A stretch of 64,000 nt of DNA, taken from Hyphodiscus hymeniophilus (Eukaryota > Ascomycota > Leotiomycetes > Helotiales > Hyphodiscaceae). Numbering within the stretch: the first letter of the stretch is position 1; the number at the start of each line of letters is the position of its first letter. Shown here one piece after another: positions 22,685-33,323 of the stretch. The notes under the pieces were generated by a model. It searched no databases. It was given only the letters and a program-made list of their open reading frames with translations, and had not been told where the DNA came from. The stretch covers positions 992,001 through 1,056,000 of the forward strand of contig VNKQ01000013.1 of assembly GCA_016508695.1 (NCBI GenBank). The letters are read 5' to 3'. The position numbers and the translations under genes are program-made.

Positions 22685-24794
22685 ATTGCTGTCGCGTGCG
22701 AGCTGATTCTCGAATTTCAGTAGCTTGGCAAACGTAGTGGGTTACGATCTTCGTCGAGGTTGGTATTGCGACAATAGTGGACGCGATGTAGTCGCAGTAC
22801 TACTGGAAGTAGTGGTTGGAGTCGACTCGTTAATTGGCGAGGCAATAGACGGCGTCCGTTGCGACCCTTTCTCCGATTCAATCCAATCTTTCCTTTTCTC
22901 GTAGTAAATCGCGGCACTTGCTTTGGCTCTCCTGCGTGGCGTAGCGGGATTAGTGACATTCTTTGCATAATAGTTGTTGACCTCGCTCTTCGTAAGTCGG
23001 GTTTTCTTATATGGATTTCTAATAGCAAGCGCTTTCCTACTTATAAACATTTGCTTAGCCCTTGCTCTATACGTGTATTTCTCGATAGATCCTATATGGG
23101 CGTCTGTAATACCCTTGAGGAAGGATATTGAAGCGTGTCTAGAGACTATCTGACCTTATATACGTATACTTATGAGATTTGTGAGGTCTATACCACTAAG
23201 GCGAAGTAGTATCCTCGTGTTCACTAACTTGCCTATAAAGGCAAGTTGGCAAAAAAAGAACCTAGAAGTCATTCTATTGTAATTACAAGGGATATAAAGC
23301 CACTTTCGCTAATGTGAAGAGGCTCTAAGCCTATAAGAACGCCGTCTACTTATAGACAATTAGAGTATATAATATTCCTAAATACACTAATACTCGTGAG
23401 TTTACTACTCGTACTATTCTTACGCGCTATATAATTAAGTTCTATAGACCGATTGAGCCGCCAATACTTTACTCTTTCTCCGGATATTTATCGATAACGC
23501 TTTGGGTTTAGAAACTTGCGTACGACGCCTATCTTAGAACGTGTCATACTGTAGCCTTGTCACCCTCGCTACACCGAATCCATACTTGCCATGCGTCGAG
23601 GAGTATCAACCTGCTCTACCAGTTGCGACTGCAACACACCATCCGCGACAAGGCGCTCTGTGCTCACGCCTTCGAAACTGATCTCTACTCCGCCTTCCCA
23701 GGATTGGATCTCCGATCTTTAATGCATCGTAAGGATAAACTGCTGATACATATCATTACTTCCCAACTTCTATCACTTCTGTACTCTTCCGGCATGTACT
23801 TGACTTACTTCCGATATTATCCCGTAGTATACTAGTAGCCGATTTTGTCTGCTTTTCCTGCCCACTGTATTTCACTGGGAAGGTGCTGACTCCAGGACTA
23901 CATAGTGGATGTTCATACAAGAGAAGTTCATTTTGAATCTGCAAGCTATATCGATTCTGCTTTACCAGAACGACTGAAGATATTACAGACTCTAGAAGAT
24001 TATTTTGTCGTCTATCAACTACATTTACGGCGAAATTTTCATTCCTAGCTGGTCACAGAATGGACAGCTGACCAGACCTCAGCAAGCTCTCAGATGGCTC
24101 CCTTCCTCATATCAATACACCTTGGAGCATTGCTCTTGGCTTCATACATATCCCGGAGTCCCAGCGAGTGACACAGGAATGCTATCTTGCTGAATTGAAA
24201 AGTTACAAAAACGCCTTCGACGCATTCATGAAATCATCAGACAAACTGGATGAGAATCCACGTTCTATATCTACATGATGTTCAAAACTTACAACGCGAT
24301 GAATTATATTTTGCTCACTGGAGCTTGCTTTACACAACCAACATCCTGGGAGTAAAGCCCAAGTTTTCTGAATATCAAAGACCGCATCTGGCAAGGTTTG
24401 TTGAACAGACGAAAGCCATGGAAGGTGCAAGTCAGAAGAAGGACATCGTCTGTTTCGTTGATGTGTCAAATGAAACCGATGGCGGAGAGAAGTAATTATC
24501 GTCGTGTAAATATTACGGCAAAAATGCTTAGTTCTCGTTATCTGAAATCGAATGAAACATCTCTCGTTCGACGAGTTACCAATCGACAAGAAGTCTTTTG
24601 AGGTAGCAATGGCCCACAATGCATGAAGAATTAGGGTCATTCTGAGAACAGGTTCGAATCGTTCATATTGCCCATTGCACGGAAGAAAGTTTCCTCAATC
24701 TTGGATACTATTGCATAGCACTTTAAATTAGGGTTTCATTGAAGATGCTGTATAATTCGTACACAGATATGCTAAACTACATACCGAAATATCT
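22685..24794. other. AT-rich relic DNA, probably decayed mobile sequence
   Basis: From about 23040 to 23560 the DNA is AT-rich and full of TA dinucleotides and TAA/TAG stops, as expected of old sequence mutated by RIP or drift. A plus-strand frame across 23330-23720 is nearly open (for example YTNTREFTTRTILTRYIIKF) but broken by TAA/TAG, and its 3' part reads HTIRDKALCAHAFETDLYSA. A further broken plus frame at about 23905-24280 reads REVHFESASYIDSALPERLK and, after a shift, ESQRVTQECYLAELKSYKNA. No terminal repeats or named transposase motif could be identified. Confidence 0.5.
22742..23155 (-). pseudogene. Decayed ORF fragment, possibly from a mobile element
   Basis: An open minus frame from 23155, preceded by TAA, ends at TAA 22742. 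It encodes a basic segment (IEKYTYRARAKQMFISRKAL, NPYKKTRLTKSEVNNYYAKN) and a Ser/Thr-rich tail (TPTTTSSSTATTSRPLL). There is no upstream exon or start that I can support. The setting suggests a remnant of a transposon or a lost gene. The family is not identified. Confidence 0.3.
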
Positions 24795-27232
24795 CTATTC
24801 ATTCCTGGCTTCTTCATCAGGATCATATGTAGCTGAGCCAGACTTCTTCATCAACTCAAATCTGTCAGGTCGGAACGGCCATCTCATCCACGCTTCCATG
24901 ATCTCCTTAAACATCTCCAAGGTCAAGCATCTTACGGTAAGGAGGCCAAGATCCGGGTTGCCGCCTTTGCTCATGTCTGTCAGAGAGGGGCATTCTGCAT
25001 GGAGCCATTCTAGTGCCCCAGGTGCAACAGATTTCAATGCTGACTCAACAGATTGTGTACCCGTCACAAACATGCTCGATAGAATGTATTCAAAGACATC
25101 GTAGGACGCCGGAAAGTCCTGCCGCAGAACTGGCCATAATGGAGCTGGGTGGAAGTCCAAGAGACAAAGCTCATGCTCTGGATAGAACTCGTCAGGTTTG
25201 ACTTGCAAAGGTTCCGCTTCGCGTCTGTCCCAGTAGAGGATTGGAGGGTCGTTCTGGAAGGTTCTGTGGTTATCTAGGCGGTGCCTAAATGTCTCGGAAG
25301 CACTTCTACCAAGATTCTCAATATCTTCATTGAAATTTGCTGTTTTTTCGTCAATTTCGCGTTGCAAATCCTTGGCATCCGATCCCTCAAGAGCTTTCGC
25401 TCTTTTTTGCATTTCTATGATGGCTTCGTAATCTGCAAAGAGGGGAGCTGCTCTCATACTGTTTGCGTGATTGTTATCGATTCTTCTTTCGAGGATTTTC
25501 ATTCTGGTGAACTTTTCCGTCCTTTTCAAGCCTCTTAGCATTTTCCTCTTAGCTTTCGGTTTCTCGCTTTCGAGGCTCTCTTCCGGCACGAGTTCTTTCT
25601 GTACAGAGCTCTCTGCATGAGTACTATCCACGTTTGTTGGGTCCAAAGGAGTTGCATGATCGCTATTGATGATATACTGCTCGATCTGTCCGGCCTTGAA
25701 CTTAGTTTCGAGTTCCATGAGCTTTTCCAGTAATCGAGTTGGTTTGCCCTGCTTCTTTCGGGCTTCAACCCGCCACCTCAGGTGAACCAGGAGCTTCCAT
25801 TCGGGGTTGATCTTCATACGCTTGCCCTTCTTCTTCGGTACAGCATCGTGATGAACGAGTGCTGGGATTTCTCCGGCCTCGGACTTTGCTTCTAAGATCT
25901 TAAGCTCTACAGTCCTCGAACCGTTTGTTGGTATTGTTTCGCCGTTCTTCTTGAGTCGTTCGACCCATGCCCTCAGCCGACGCAAGCGTTGCATGTCAGG
26001 ATTAACCACAAGACGTGGCTTCTTCTTCACGGGTGGCTGGTCGTCAATAACTCCTGCACCAGAAGATGGATCATCAATAAATTCCGAGAAAATCCCAGCA
26101 GCAAATTGTTGCTGCAATTCCTGTAGCTCGTCCATCCATGACCGATGAATCACGATCCGATCGTCTCCGGGGTTCTGCTCTTCATGGTTATGGGCAACCT
26201 GCAATTGGAACAAACTCTTGCGGCCTCTTGGCGTTGTGATTCCATTTTCTTCCATTTTCTTCAGTACTTTGCGAGACGATTCGAGGTTGATATTGGCATC
26301 CCTTTTCCACGTCGCGCTCTCAACAGTGGAAGAAGCGATCTCATAAATTCCCTCGCAAGATATCTCAGCTTCAACGGCCATTTTCCTTCGCGCACTGATA
26401 TTACGAGGAATAACCTGTTTGCCCTCATCATCCGCAAGCCATACAAGCATCCTTATAAGTCCATATCGGTGAAATAAAGAGTGAGCTCGAACCGCACTCA
26501 GGAGTTGGTGAACAACGAGCGTGCTGAGGGAAGGGAATGCGCGAAACGGTTTCCTGGGATGCCAACCAAGATTTGCTAAAACAAGGAGTGTATTGTTTGA
26601 ATTATCCAAACATGGGTCTCCAGCTTCGAATTCCACCTGCTGTGGCAGATTTTCAGGCGAAAGGAGGTTATTTAATTGGCCCCATACCGCACCAGATTTC
26701 GGAATTAGCTTATACGTAGAGCCCTCCTTGTCAAGTAATGGCTGCAGTAAAGGTGTGTATAACTCGTGATCGGGTTCCATCAGGTAGTGGTTTCGAGGTT
26801 TAAGGACATTGTGGATGGCAGAGGACCAAATCCCAACGCCGGGGTTAATATCAATTATATCACATCCCGAGTGCTTGAGAAGCGACGGCTTCATGCGCTC
26901 CACAATATCGTCTAGCATAAGTTAGATCGAGCCTCCTGATGAAAAGTGTATGAGTGCTCACCACATAGGTGTTTGCTCACAATATTGACCCTTTTGTTGT
27001 CGGCCTGGGCCCGTCTACTAGATCCAGGAGCGGTATAAACATTTTGAAGGTGTCTACTGAGCCCTTCTGCAGACTCCGGGACATCTGCCAATTGGGTGAT
27101 GTCAAAAGTTTTTGATCTGGGCCGGCTTTTGACTTGGGTACGAGACGTTGTGTGAAAGGATCTTGCATCAAATGAGGCGTTTGGTGATCGTAGAAGCGCT
27201 GATCTACTGGTATATGGTTGGAGTCGAAACAT
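24795..27232 (-). CDS. Mitochondrial transcription factor B-like protein (Mtf1 / rRNA adenine dimethylase fold), long C-terminal extension
   Basis: Exons 27232-26962 and 26911-24795 (50-base intron) give 795 residues. The start is ATG 27230-27232. The N-terminus is Arg/Ser-rich and lacks acidic residues (FRLQPYTSRSALLRSPNASF, then SFHTTSRT), a good mitochondrial presequence. The methyltransferase core starts SKHLC-DDIVERMKPSLLKH and contains the SAM-pocket-like IIDINPGVGIWSSAIHNVL and YLMEPD. The motif IV region reads LVLANLGWHP, without a clear N-L-P-Y, which fits the Mtf1/sc-mtTFB branch rather than active dimethylases. Yeast Mtf1 is about 340 residues. This protein has more than 400 extra residues with at least two similar basic modules (near 25750-26000) and a conserved-looking C-terminal domain. 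Its likely role is promoter opening with mitochondrial RNA polymerase. The head-to-head neighbour is the AMSH gene. Confidence 0.8.
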
Positions 27233-27617
27233 CAATGAGAGTCGAAAGTCGGAAGTCGAAAGTTTGCGGTACTTTAATCAGAGAGTATAGCATCTACGGA
27301 AGGAAAGAAAGGGGAAAGGACAGAATATAGAGCTTTGGGGCGGATTAAACAAGTCGTTGATGTCGACAATAAATTTCCATGAGGCTGAAGGCAAGGCTCG
27401 AGCTCTTCGTCTCTGGTCTCTTCGATTGCCGTACTCACCCACCCGGCTATGGCACCGACAACAAGACAAAACCACGAGGCAAGGCAACAACGAACGAACT
27501 GTCTTATACAAGGAAGAGACCGCTACTTCTTACATAAATGGACGACTCTGATTGAAAAAGAGCTGCTTCCGTGGGGCCTATTATAGAACACCTACATACC
27601 ATCCAAAAGCAATAACA
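27233..27617. promoter_or_regulatory. Shared intergenic promoter region (Mtf1-like / AMSH)
   Basis: This 385-base gap separates two divergent start codons, so both promoters must lie in it. No individual element can be assigned with confidence. Confidence 0.5.
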
Positions 27618-29345
27618 ATGGCGGGGTCATCTCTCCAGGTGTCCAGGCCTATGAGCGTCAAAGAGATCGCGTCGAAGGGACAGGACTTCGAATTCAATCC
27701 TTTTATTGCTCTAAAATACTGGCTGCGGACGGCCAATACACTTTTGCGAGAGGTTTGATCGTCCCCAAGGTATGAGAAATAGAAGCATTATTGACAGCTT
27801 TGCGCAGGCGCATATCTACGCACAAGAGGACAATGACCAACAAGCGTACCTTCTTTTCATGCGATATGCCTCCCTTGTTGCTGAGAAGCTTCCTTCGCAT
27901 CCCACTGCCAAAGCTCTGGAGACGAGAGCAGGAATGAAAGCTGCGCAAGGGGCATTACCTGAAGTAATTGATTTGCTGGAAACTCTTAGACCTCGGATCG
28001 ATGAACGATATAACAAATGGCTAAAAGCTCAGGAGCGCAAGCGGGAGGCTTCAGAGGTGGCTCAGAGTGACAGGCCTATTTCAAGATCACGGACGGATAT
28101 GGCAGCTTCAGACCCAGCGGTTGCAGGCAATATAACTACTCTGGCCGCTGCAGAGAATGGCGATCTCGCTGTGAAGTTGGCGCGCAAGGAAATTCGAAGA
28201 AGAGACGCCAAAAGAAGAGCTATACGCCAAGCTGGGGTATCCGAACACGAGGAATCGGAGAGGCGTACAGCAGGCTTGTGGGATGATTGGGAAGCTGCTC
28301 TCACGAGAGATGGACAAACTGACCGGCCTCGGGACGAAGATGAGATGCGGCGGCAGATGGAGGACTCAAGACGGAGAATGGATAGCCAACATGATCATGT
28401 ACCTGAGGGAGGCAGGAGACGACTCACAAAACCTGTTCCTCAACAAGCCAGGCCAGCAGAAGTGAGGAATGGAAGGACTGAATACCGATATCCTTCAATC
28501 ATGAAATCTCAACCTTTGAGATACGAAGATACCTCTGAGTCGCGATCAAAATCAAACACTCCTCCTCCCGCTTATGCTCCAACGAGCCGACCTCCTTCGT
28601 ACCTTCCACCAAAACCGCCCAAAGAAACATCATACAACGACCCTCCCCCTCGCTCAGACAATTCTACTCCTGAACCTTCAGATGATCCAAGCATGGATGG
28701 CAAATCATCTAACTCGTTCACCTTCCGTCCCTCTGCCTACCTTGAGAATGGCAAACCTCTCCGAACTGTCTTTCTCCCTCCCGACCTGCGTCAGAAGTTT
28801 CTCCAACTAGCAGGAGCGAACACACGCAATAATCTCGAGACGTGTGGGATGCTCTGCGGCACATTGATCTCCAACGCACTTTTCATTTCGCGTCTCGTCA
28901 TCCCTGAGCAAGAAAGCACCAGTGATACGTGTGAGACCATCAACGAGAGTGCATTCTTCGACTACTGTGCGGCGGAGGATCTGATGGTACTGGGTTGGAT
29001 CCACACCCATCCTACGCAGACATGCTTCATGAGCAGTCGCGATTTGCATACACATAGCGGGTACCAGATTATGATGCCGGAGAGTATTGCGATTGTGTGC
29101 GCGCCAAGCAAGAGCCCTTCGTGAGTACTTCATGATTAAAATATAAAGTTATTACTGATAAGGTCTAGTTGGGGGTCTTCCGGCTCACAGATCCACCAGG
29201 CCTGCAATCTGTGCTCAACTGTCGCCAAACAGGCCTCTTCCATCCACATAATGAGCGAAACATATACACAGATGCATTACGACCTGGCCACGTCTTCGAG
29301 GCCGAGGGTTTAGAGTTTCAAGTGGTGGACATGAGGCCGAAATGA
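27618..29345 (+). CDS. AMSH/Sst2-type JAMM deubiquitinase, apparent frameshift in last exon
   Basis: Exons are 27618-27752, 27808-29120 and 29169-29345. The N-terminal 110 residues (ALKYWLRTANTLLRE|AHIYAQEDNDQQAYLLFMRY) form the USP8-dimer/MIT-like domain found in AMSH. A basic coiled region and Pro-rich linker follow. The MPN+ domain has ETCGMLCG, then GWIHTHPTQTCFMSSRDLHTH, the complete E ... HxH-x10-D zinc site. AMSH enzymes cut K63-linked ubiquitin at endosomes, aiding ESCRT sorting. The third exon is clearly right (VFRLTDPPGLQSVLNC, RQTGLFHPHNERNIYTD) but joins one base out of frame. The run of five Gs at 29171-29175 would need six to give the expected SWGVFRL. No alternative GT-AG pair repairs this, so a missing base is the best reading. 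Confidence 0.9.
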
Positions 29346-30253
29346 GCATGATTCAGACGGCAGCTAATTCGGACGGTTTGCGATAACATGTATGAGATAC
29401 GATAGATTCAATGATTGCACAGCACAGCGTTGGTGTCGGCGGTTTTTACTTTCGGAAAGGAATGGAGTAAACATTGGCTTCCATATCGATGCGATAGAGA
29501 GGCCGAGTATGGTCTGGATGTAGTGGACAGTGACAAGATAGTCCTTGAGCTCAATCGAAGCAACTATCTTGTGATACCCCGGAGCTTCTTAGCGTCTTGT
29601 CTTTTGGGGTTTCCTCGTGTCTTCTTCATGTTTAACGAAGTTCAGTGAGCTTTGGAATGGAAGGAGGAACCTGCCTCGGGTTTTACAAACACGCCTTTAA
29701 AGCAAGAGTACCTAAGTAAGAGTGGTCCAAGGCCACAAAGTGGAGAAATGCGATGTTCTAGAGACTATGATTGAAACAATCAAAAGTCACCGTTTAAGCG
29801 ATTCAAATCATGTTAACAATGAACAGCCGTTCTATCTCATTTGATTCTCCAAAAACCCCTACAGAAAAGTAAGTGTGGTGGGACGGGAGTCACGGCGCCA
29901 ACGTGCTGTGGGTGGATCGACTTGTAAGTCTAGCTTTGAAGACTCGATAGACTGGATGGTTGCTAACGTGTGGCGGCAACCTACTCTGATGCGTACTATT
30001 TGCAATGTCTTCAGAATCTTCACTTGAAGTACGCTCACTTACTTCGCAGAATGGAGTTATAGATAGATCCATAGTGATCTTCGAGGTGTGAATAGTTTTA
30101 CAAAGAGAAACGCCTCATTATCTTTACATGAGATCGCTCCGTATGTAACCAACCGCTAGACCGTGAGCCATATCCAAAAACCAAGGGGTATCGTGCCATC
30201 CGAACCCAGAACACCTTCCCAAAAATCAAATGATGCGAACAAGGCCAGCTGTA
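29346..30253. other. Convergent 3' flanks, no gene
   Basis: AMSH and the DUF6594 gene converge here. Short open frames have no conserved content. Confidence 0.5.
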
Positions 30254-32376
30254 TCAAGCTATGACCCCCGCAAGAACAATCATTACGCCGCCATAGATTC
30301 CTCCGCATACCAAACCTTCTCGTCCAAAACATTGCTTCCCAACAACGCCCGCTTGCATGAGCGCAAACACAACCCCACTCGCGACCAGACCCACGACGGT
30401 GAGACGTCCAATAAAGCCAGGAATGACGTTGAAAGTCAATATCGGCACAAGGATCGCGACAGCAATTGCAACAGCCAGGCCTTGAAGTTGTGATTGAGGC
30501 TCGTGGTCAGAGGTGAATATCGAATCAGACTTCAATGGAGTTCCCGACATCTGAGAATCCGAACGCGAGAGAGGCTGCGAGTACGATTCATTAGACACCG
30601 GAGCCGACGGAGGTGGGATGGAGGAGCATATTGATACCAGATCGTCCGAGGGGTCAAGAAAATGTGTCTCGGCCTCGGCGATGGGATGTTCGGTTGATAA
30701 AAATTCACGATAAGTGTCGACATCGTTAGGGTCAGGCGGGGATAGGGATTGTGTTGTGTTGAAAGAAGAAAGTGCTTGATCTGGGTTCATTAGCAACATT
30801 TGCATGAAGGTGATAACAGATACGTACTATATTGAGCAAGCTTGAATCCAATCTTCCCCAATACGTCTGTCTTGTGCCATTGAAGCTCACCTCCCTGCAT
30901 AGCAGCTACTCTTCTACTGGCTGGAACCACTCGCCCTTCCCGTCCAGCCCATCGAGACTGAGTATCTGCGTGATCGAGGCGATGTAGTTGTTCTTCGAGC
31001 TCGCTGAGCTCGTCTTGAAGATGCAGCAATAACCTGTGATTCAATGCTCCGAACTTCCTATACATGGGTTTGAGGACGGCTCCATCTTCAAAGTCTGAGA
31101 AGCTGTTATAGGATGACAATCTAGTCGCGAGAAGCTCGTAGCCAGTCACAGGAAGCTTTTCCGCCCTTGGTAGAGAGTGCTGTTGGATGTGATGCGAGTG
31201 CCGAGGACTTAGTGCTGTTGAATGTATATGTGGAAGCTGAGTATTTCCTCGGGGCATGTTTGGTGTTCCAAAGTTTTGCATTGAGCCGTATAGATCTTGT
31301 CGCTGCTGAGCCGCAGCCATTTGCGATGCCATCCTAGCAGAAGCTCTATCCGTCGGTGCTGGTTCAGCCTCAAGGTCTGAGCGGTGGTCTTTGACACTTC
31401 GCTCCGGACTCGTAGAGCGGTCTGTGTCGTTACCTGCAGCGGGCTCAGAAAAGTGATCTGAGCCGTGGAAGCTTGATGATGCGGAGGATGAATCCCTCGC
31501 ATTGACATGGTTGGAAGAGAGGTGCGGTGGGAGAGCGGTTGTATCATATGAAGGTTCTTGGTCATCGGGCAACCATTGAGATTGACGCTCTTCGTCTTCA
31601 TGTTCTTCCTCCTCTTCATCGTCCTCCTCGTCTCCTTCTTCTTCGTCTTCTTCTTCTTTCTCTACTTGCTTCACATCATGGTCCTCGTTCCCTTCCTCTT
31701 CATCCTCCTCTGGTTCATGCGTAGTCCCAACAACACTCTCGTTCTCAAGGAATGCAAAGACATTCGGCGGATCAGGAACCGCGGGAGATAATGGAGAGTC
31801 TGCCATTTCTGTGCGCTTTCCAAGACTTGACCGCTTTGTAATCGAAGCTTGAGTGACTGTTGAATTGCTTCCGCTGGAACCACCCGACAGGTTGGTGGAT
31901 GTGGTGAGGGATGTGAATGTCGACATCATCGATGGTGAGGTCAACTTGGCCCTTGCAGCCGCCAACACCTCCCTGTGATCTTGAACTGGTTCATCCTCTT
32001 CTGAGGACGATGATATTGAGCTCGAGGCTCGATTCGGATTCGAATACGTTCGCCGGTGACGGAGCCGTTGTCCATCAGAACCACTATCCCTAGTCGAAAG
32101 GCCGCTTGCTCGCTTTGTGCTGGTATTCTTCCCCTGAGACGTCGGCTGGTGTTTGCTACCTCCCTCTTTTGACCGATGTTTCCGCCTGGGTCTCTCCCTC
32201 TCTTTTGCATTATCAGCCCTGATCGGAGCCATGCTTCCATCCATCGATGATCGTGTCCGACGATAAGAGAATTCTTTTGAAGACAGACCGTCTTTACTTC
32301 TTACATCATCCCTTGCTTCATCCTCGGAATCTTCCCGAATAGCTTCGATAGATGGAGCGCTGTATCTAGTTGTCAT
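30254..32376 (-). CDS. DUF6594-type protein with long disordered N-terminus and C-terminal membrane domain
   Basis: Two exons (32376-30828 and 30780-30254) joined across a 47-base intron (A|AT) give 691 residues. The first 430 are disordered: Ser/Arg-rich, then a Glu/Asp tract near residues 220-260 almost devoid of other residues. The conserved part begins GYELLATRLSSYNSFSDFED, continues with a helix (HLQDELSELEEQLHRLD), and then KIGFKLAQY|NQALSSF. It ends in three close hydrophobic spans (VAIAVAILVPILTFNVI, LTVVGLVASGVVFALMQ, GGIYGGVMIVLAGVIA). This order matches the fungal DUF6594 family (from memory), whose function is unknown. The acidic tract is low-complexity and may vary in length between strains. 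Confidence 0.82.
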
Positions 32377-33323
32377 TTCGGATCCAAGTGGTACTGATTA
32401 CCGCTGTCAGCTCGGGCTCCGCACTCCTTAACAGCAAAAGCAAAGACTATATAATGCGGTGATATTGGCGGGCAGGGCTGACCTTGTTAAGATGATTCGG
32501 GAGGTCTGGGCGGTGTGTCTCGAAGCTAAAGCGAGAGAAACATACTTTGAGAGACCGTACGAGTATGTAGAGATTTGTGGTGATATGAATGCGACGGCGA
32601 CGATGACCTCGGGGCTGAGGTTGTATATACGGCCCCGGTGGTGTATTTTGACTTATGACACTTCCCCCCCTTTTCGTTCGTCCTATGCCGTTCCAGTCGC
32701 GTTTCAAGATTATTTTGGGCGCAGTCGACGTGATGGATGGTCCCGTCTGGGCTGGCCCCCCTGAACTTGGCCCCGAAGCGAGAGCGGGCCGCTGTTTAGT
32801 CGAGAAATGTGGTGAAAGATCTCGTCTCGAAAGAAGCCCAATGTACAGTATTGTTGCCGTTGTTTGTTTGCCTGGTTGCTGCGAACAATCTCACCACGAG
32901 TCAATACGTCCTGTCAGCACACAAACGTTACGCAGCATACTAGCCGGGCGACGTGCTGCTCTTCTACTCGACTTACTTGCGGCCCAAACAACATCGAAAC
33001 CAGTCACCAGAGTCGCCTCCCCCATATCTGGGATGACCAATGCTCGATCAACACATGCCACCAGCACCACCACCATAAAGGACTGGTGAAAAAGAAGTAC
33101 CACATAGTGCATGACCAGACAACTTCATGCCCACTGTCATAGCCACCCCATTGGTACTTCTTCTACGAATCGGGTGCTGCTCTATCCCAAAATCAATCGA
33201 CTTGCATACGCCCCTCGAACCTTACGACATCCTCTTTCAATCCTGATTGTCCGACCTACAATACCACCCGCGGCTCTCTTCTACCAATCGACTCTGTCCT
33301 TCTTTAAGGGGCTTCACTACGCC
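32377..33323. promoter_or_regulatory. Divergent promoter region (DUF6594 gene / GatB)
   Basis: The two genes read outward from here. The frame of GatB stays open back to an ATG at 33111, which would add 71 residues of poorly mitochondrial-like sequence. I take the downstream ATG as the start and leave 33111-33323 as leader. No other gene is seen. Confidence 0.5.

Noticed and set aside
24203..24640. 145-codon minus-strand frame
   Set aside because: No domain, and the plus strand of this segment has better protein-like text, though broken.
33111..33323. Upstream ATG extension of GatB
   Set aside because: Adds 71 residues unlike a mitochondrial presequence; the ATG at 33324 gives a good one.
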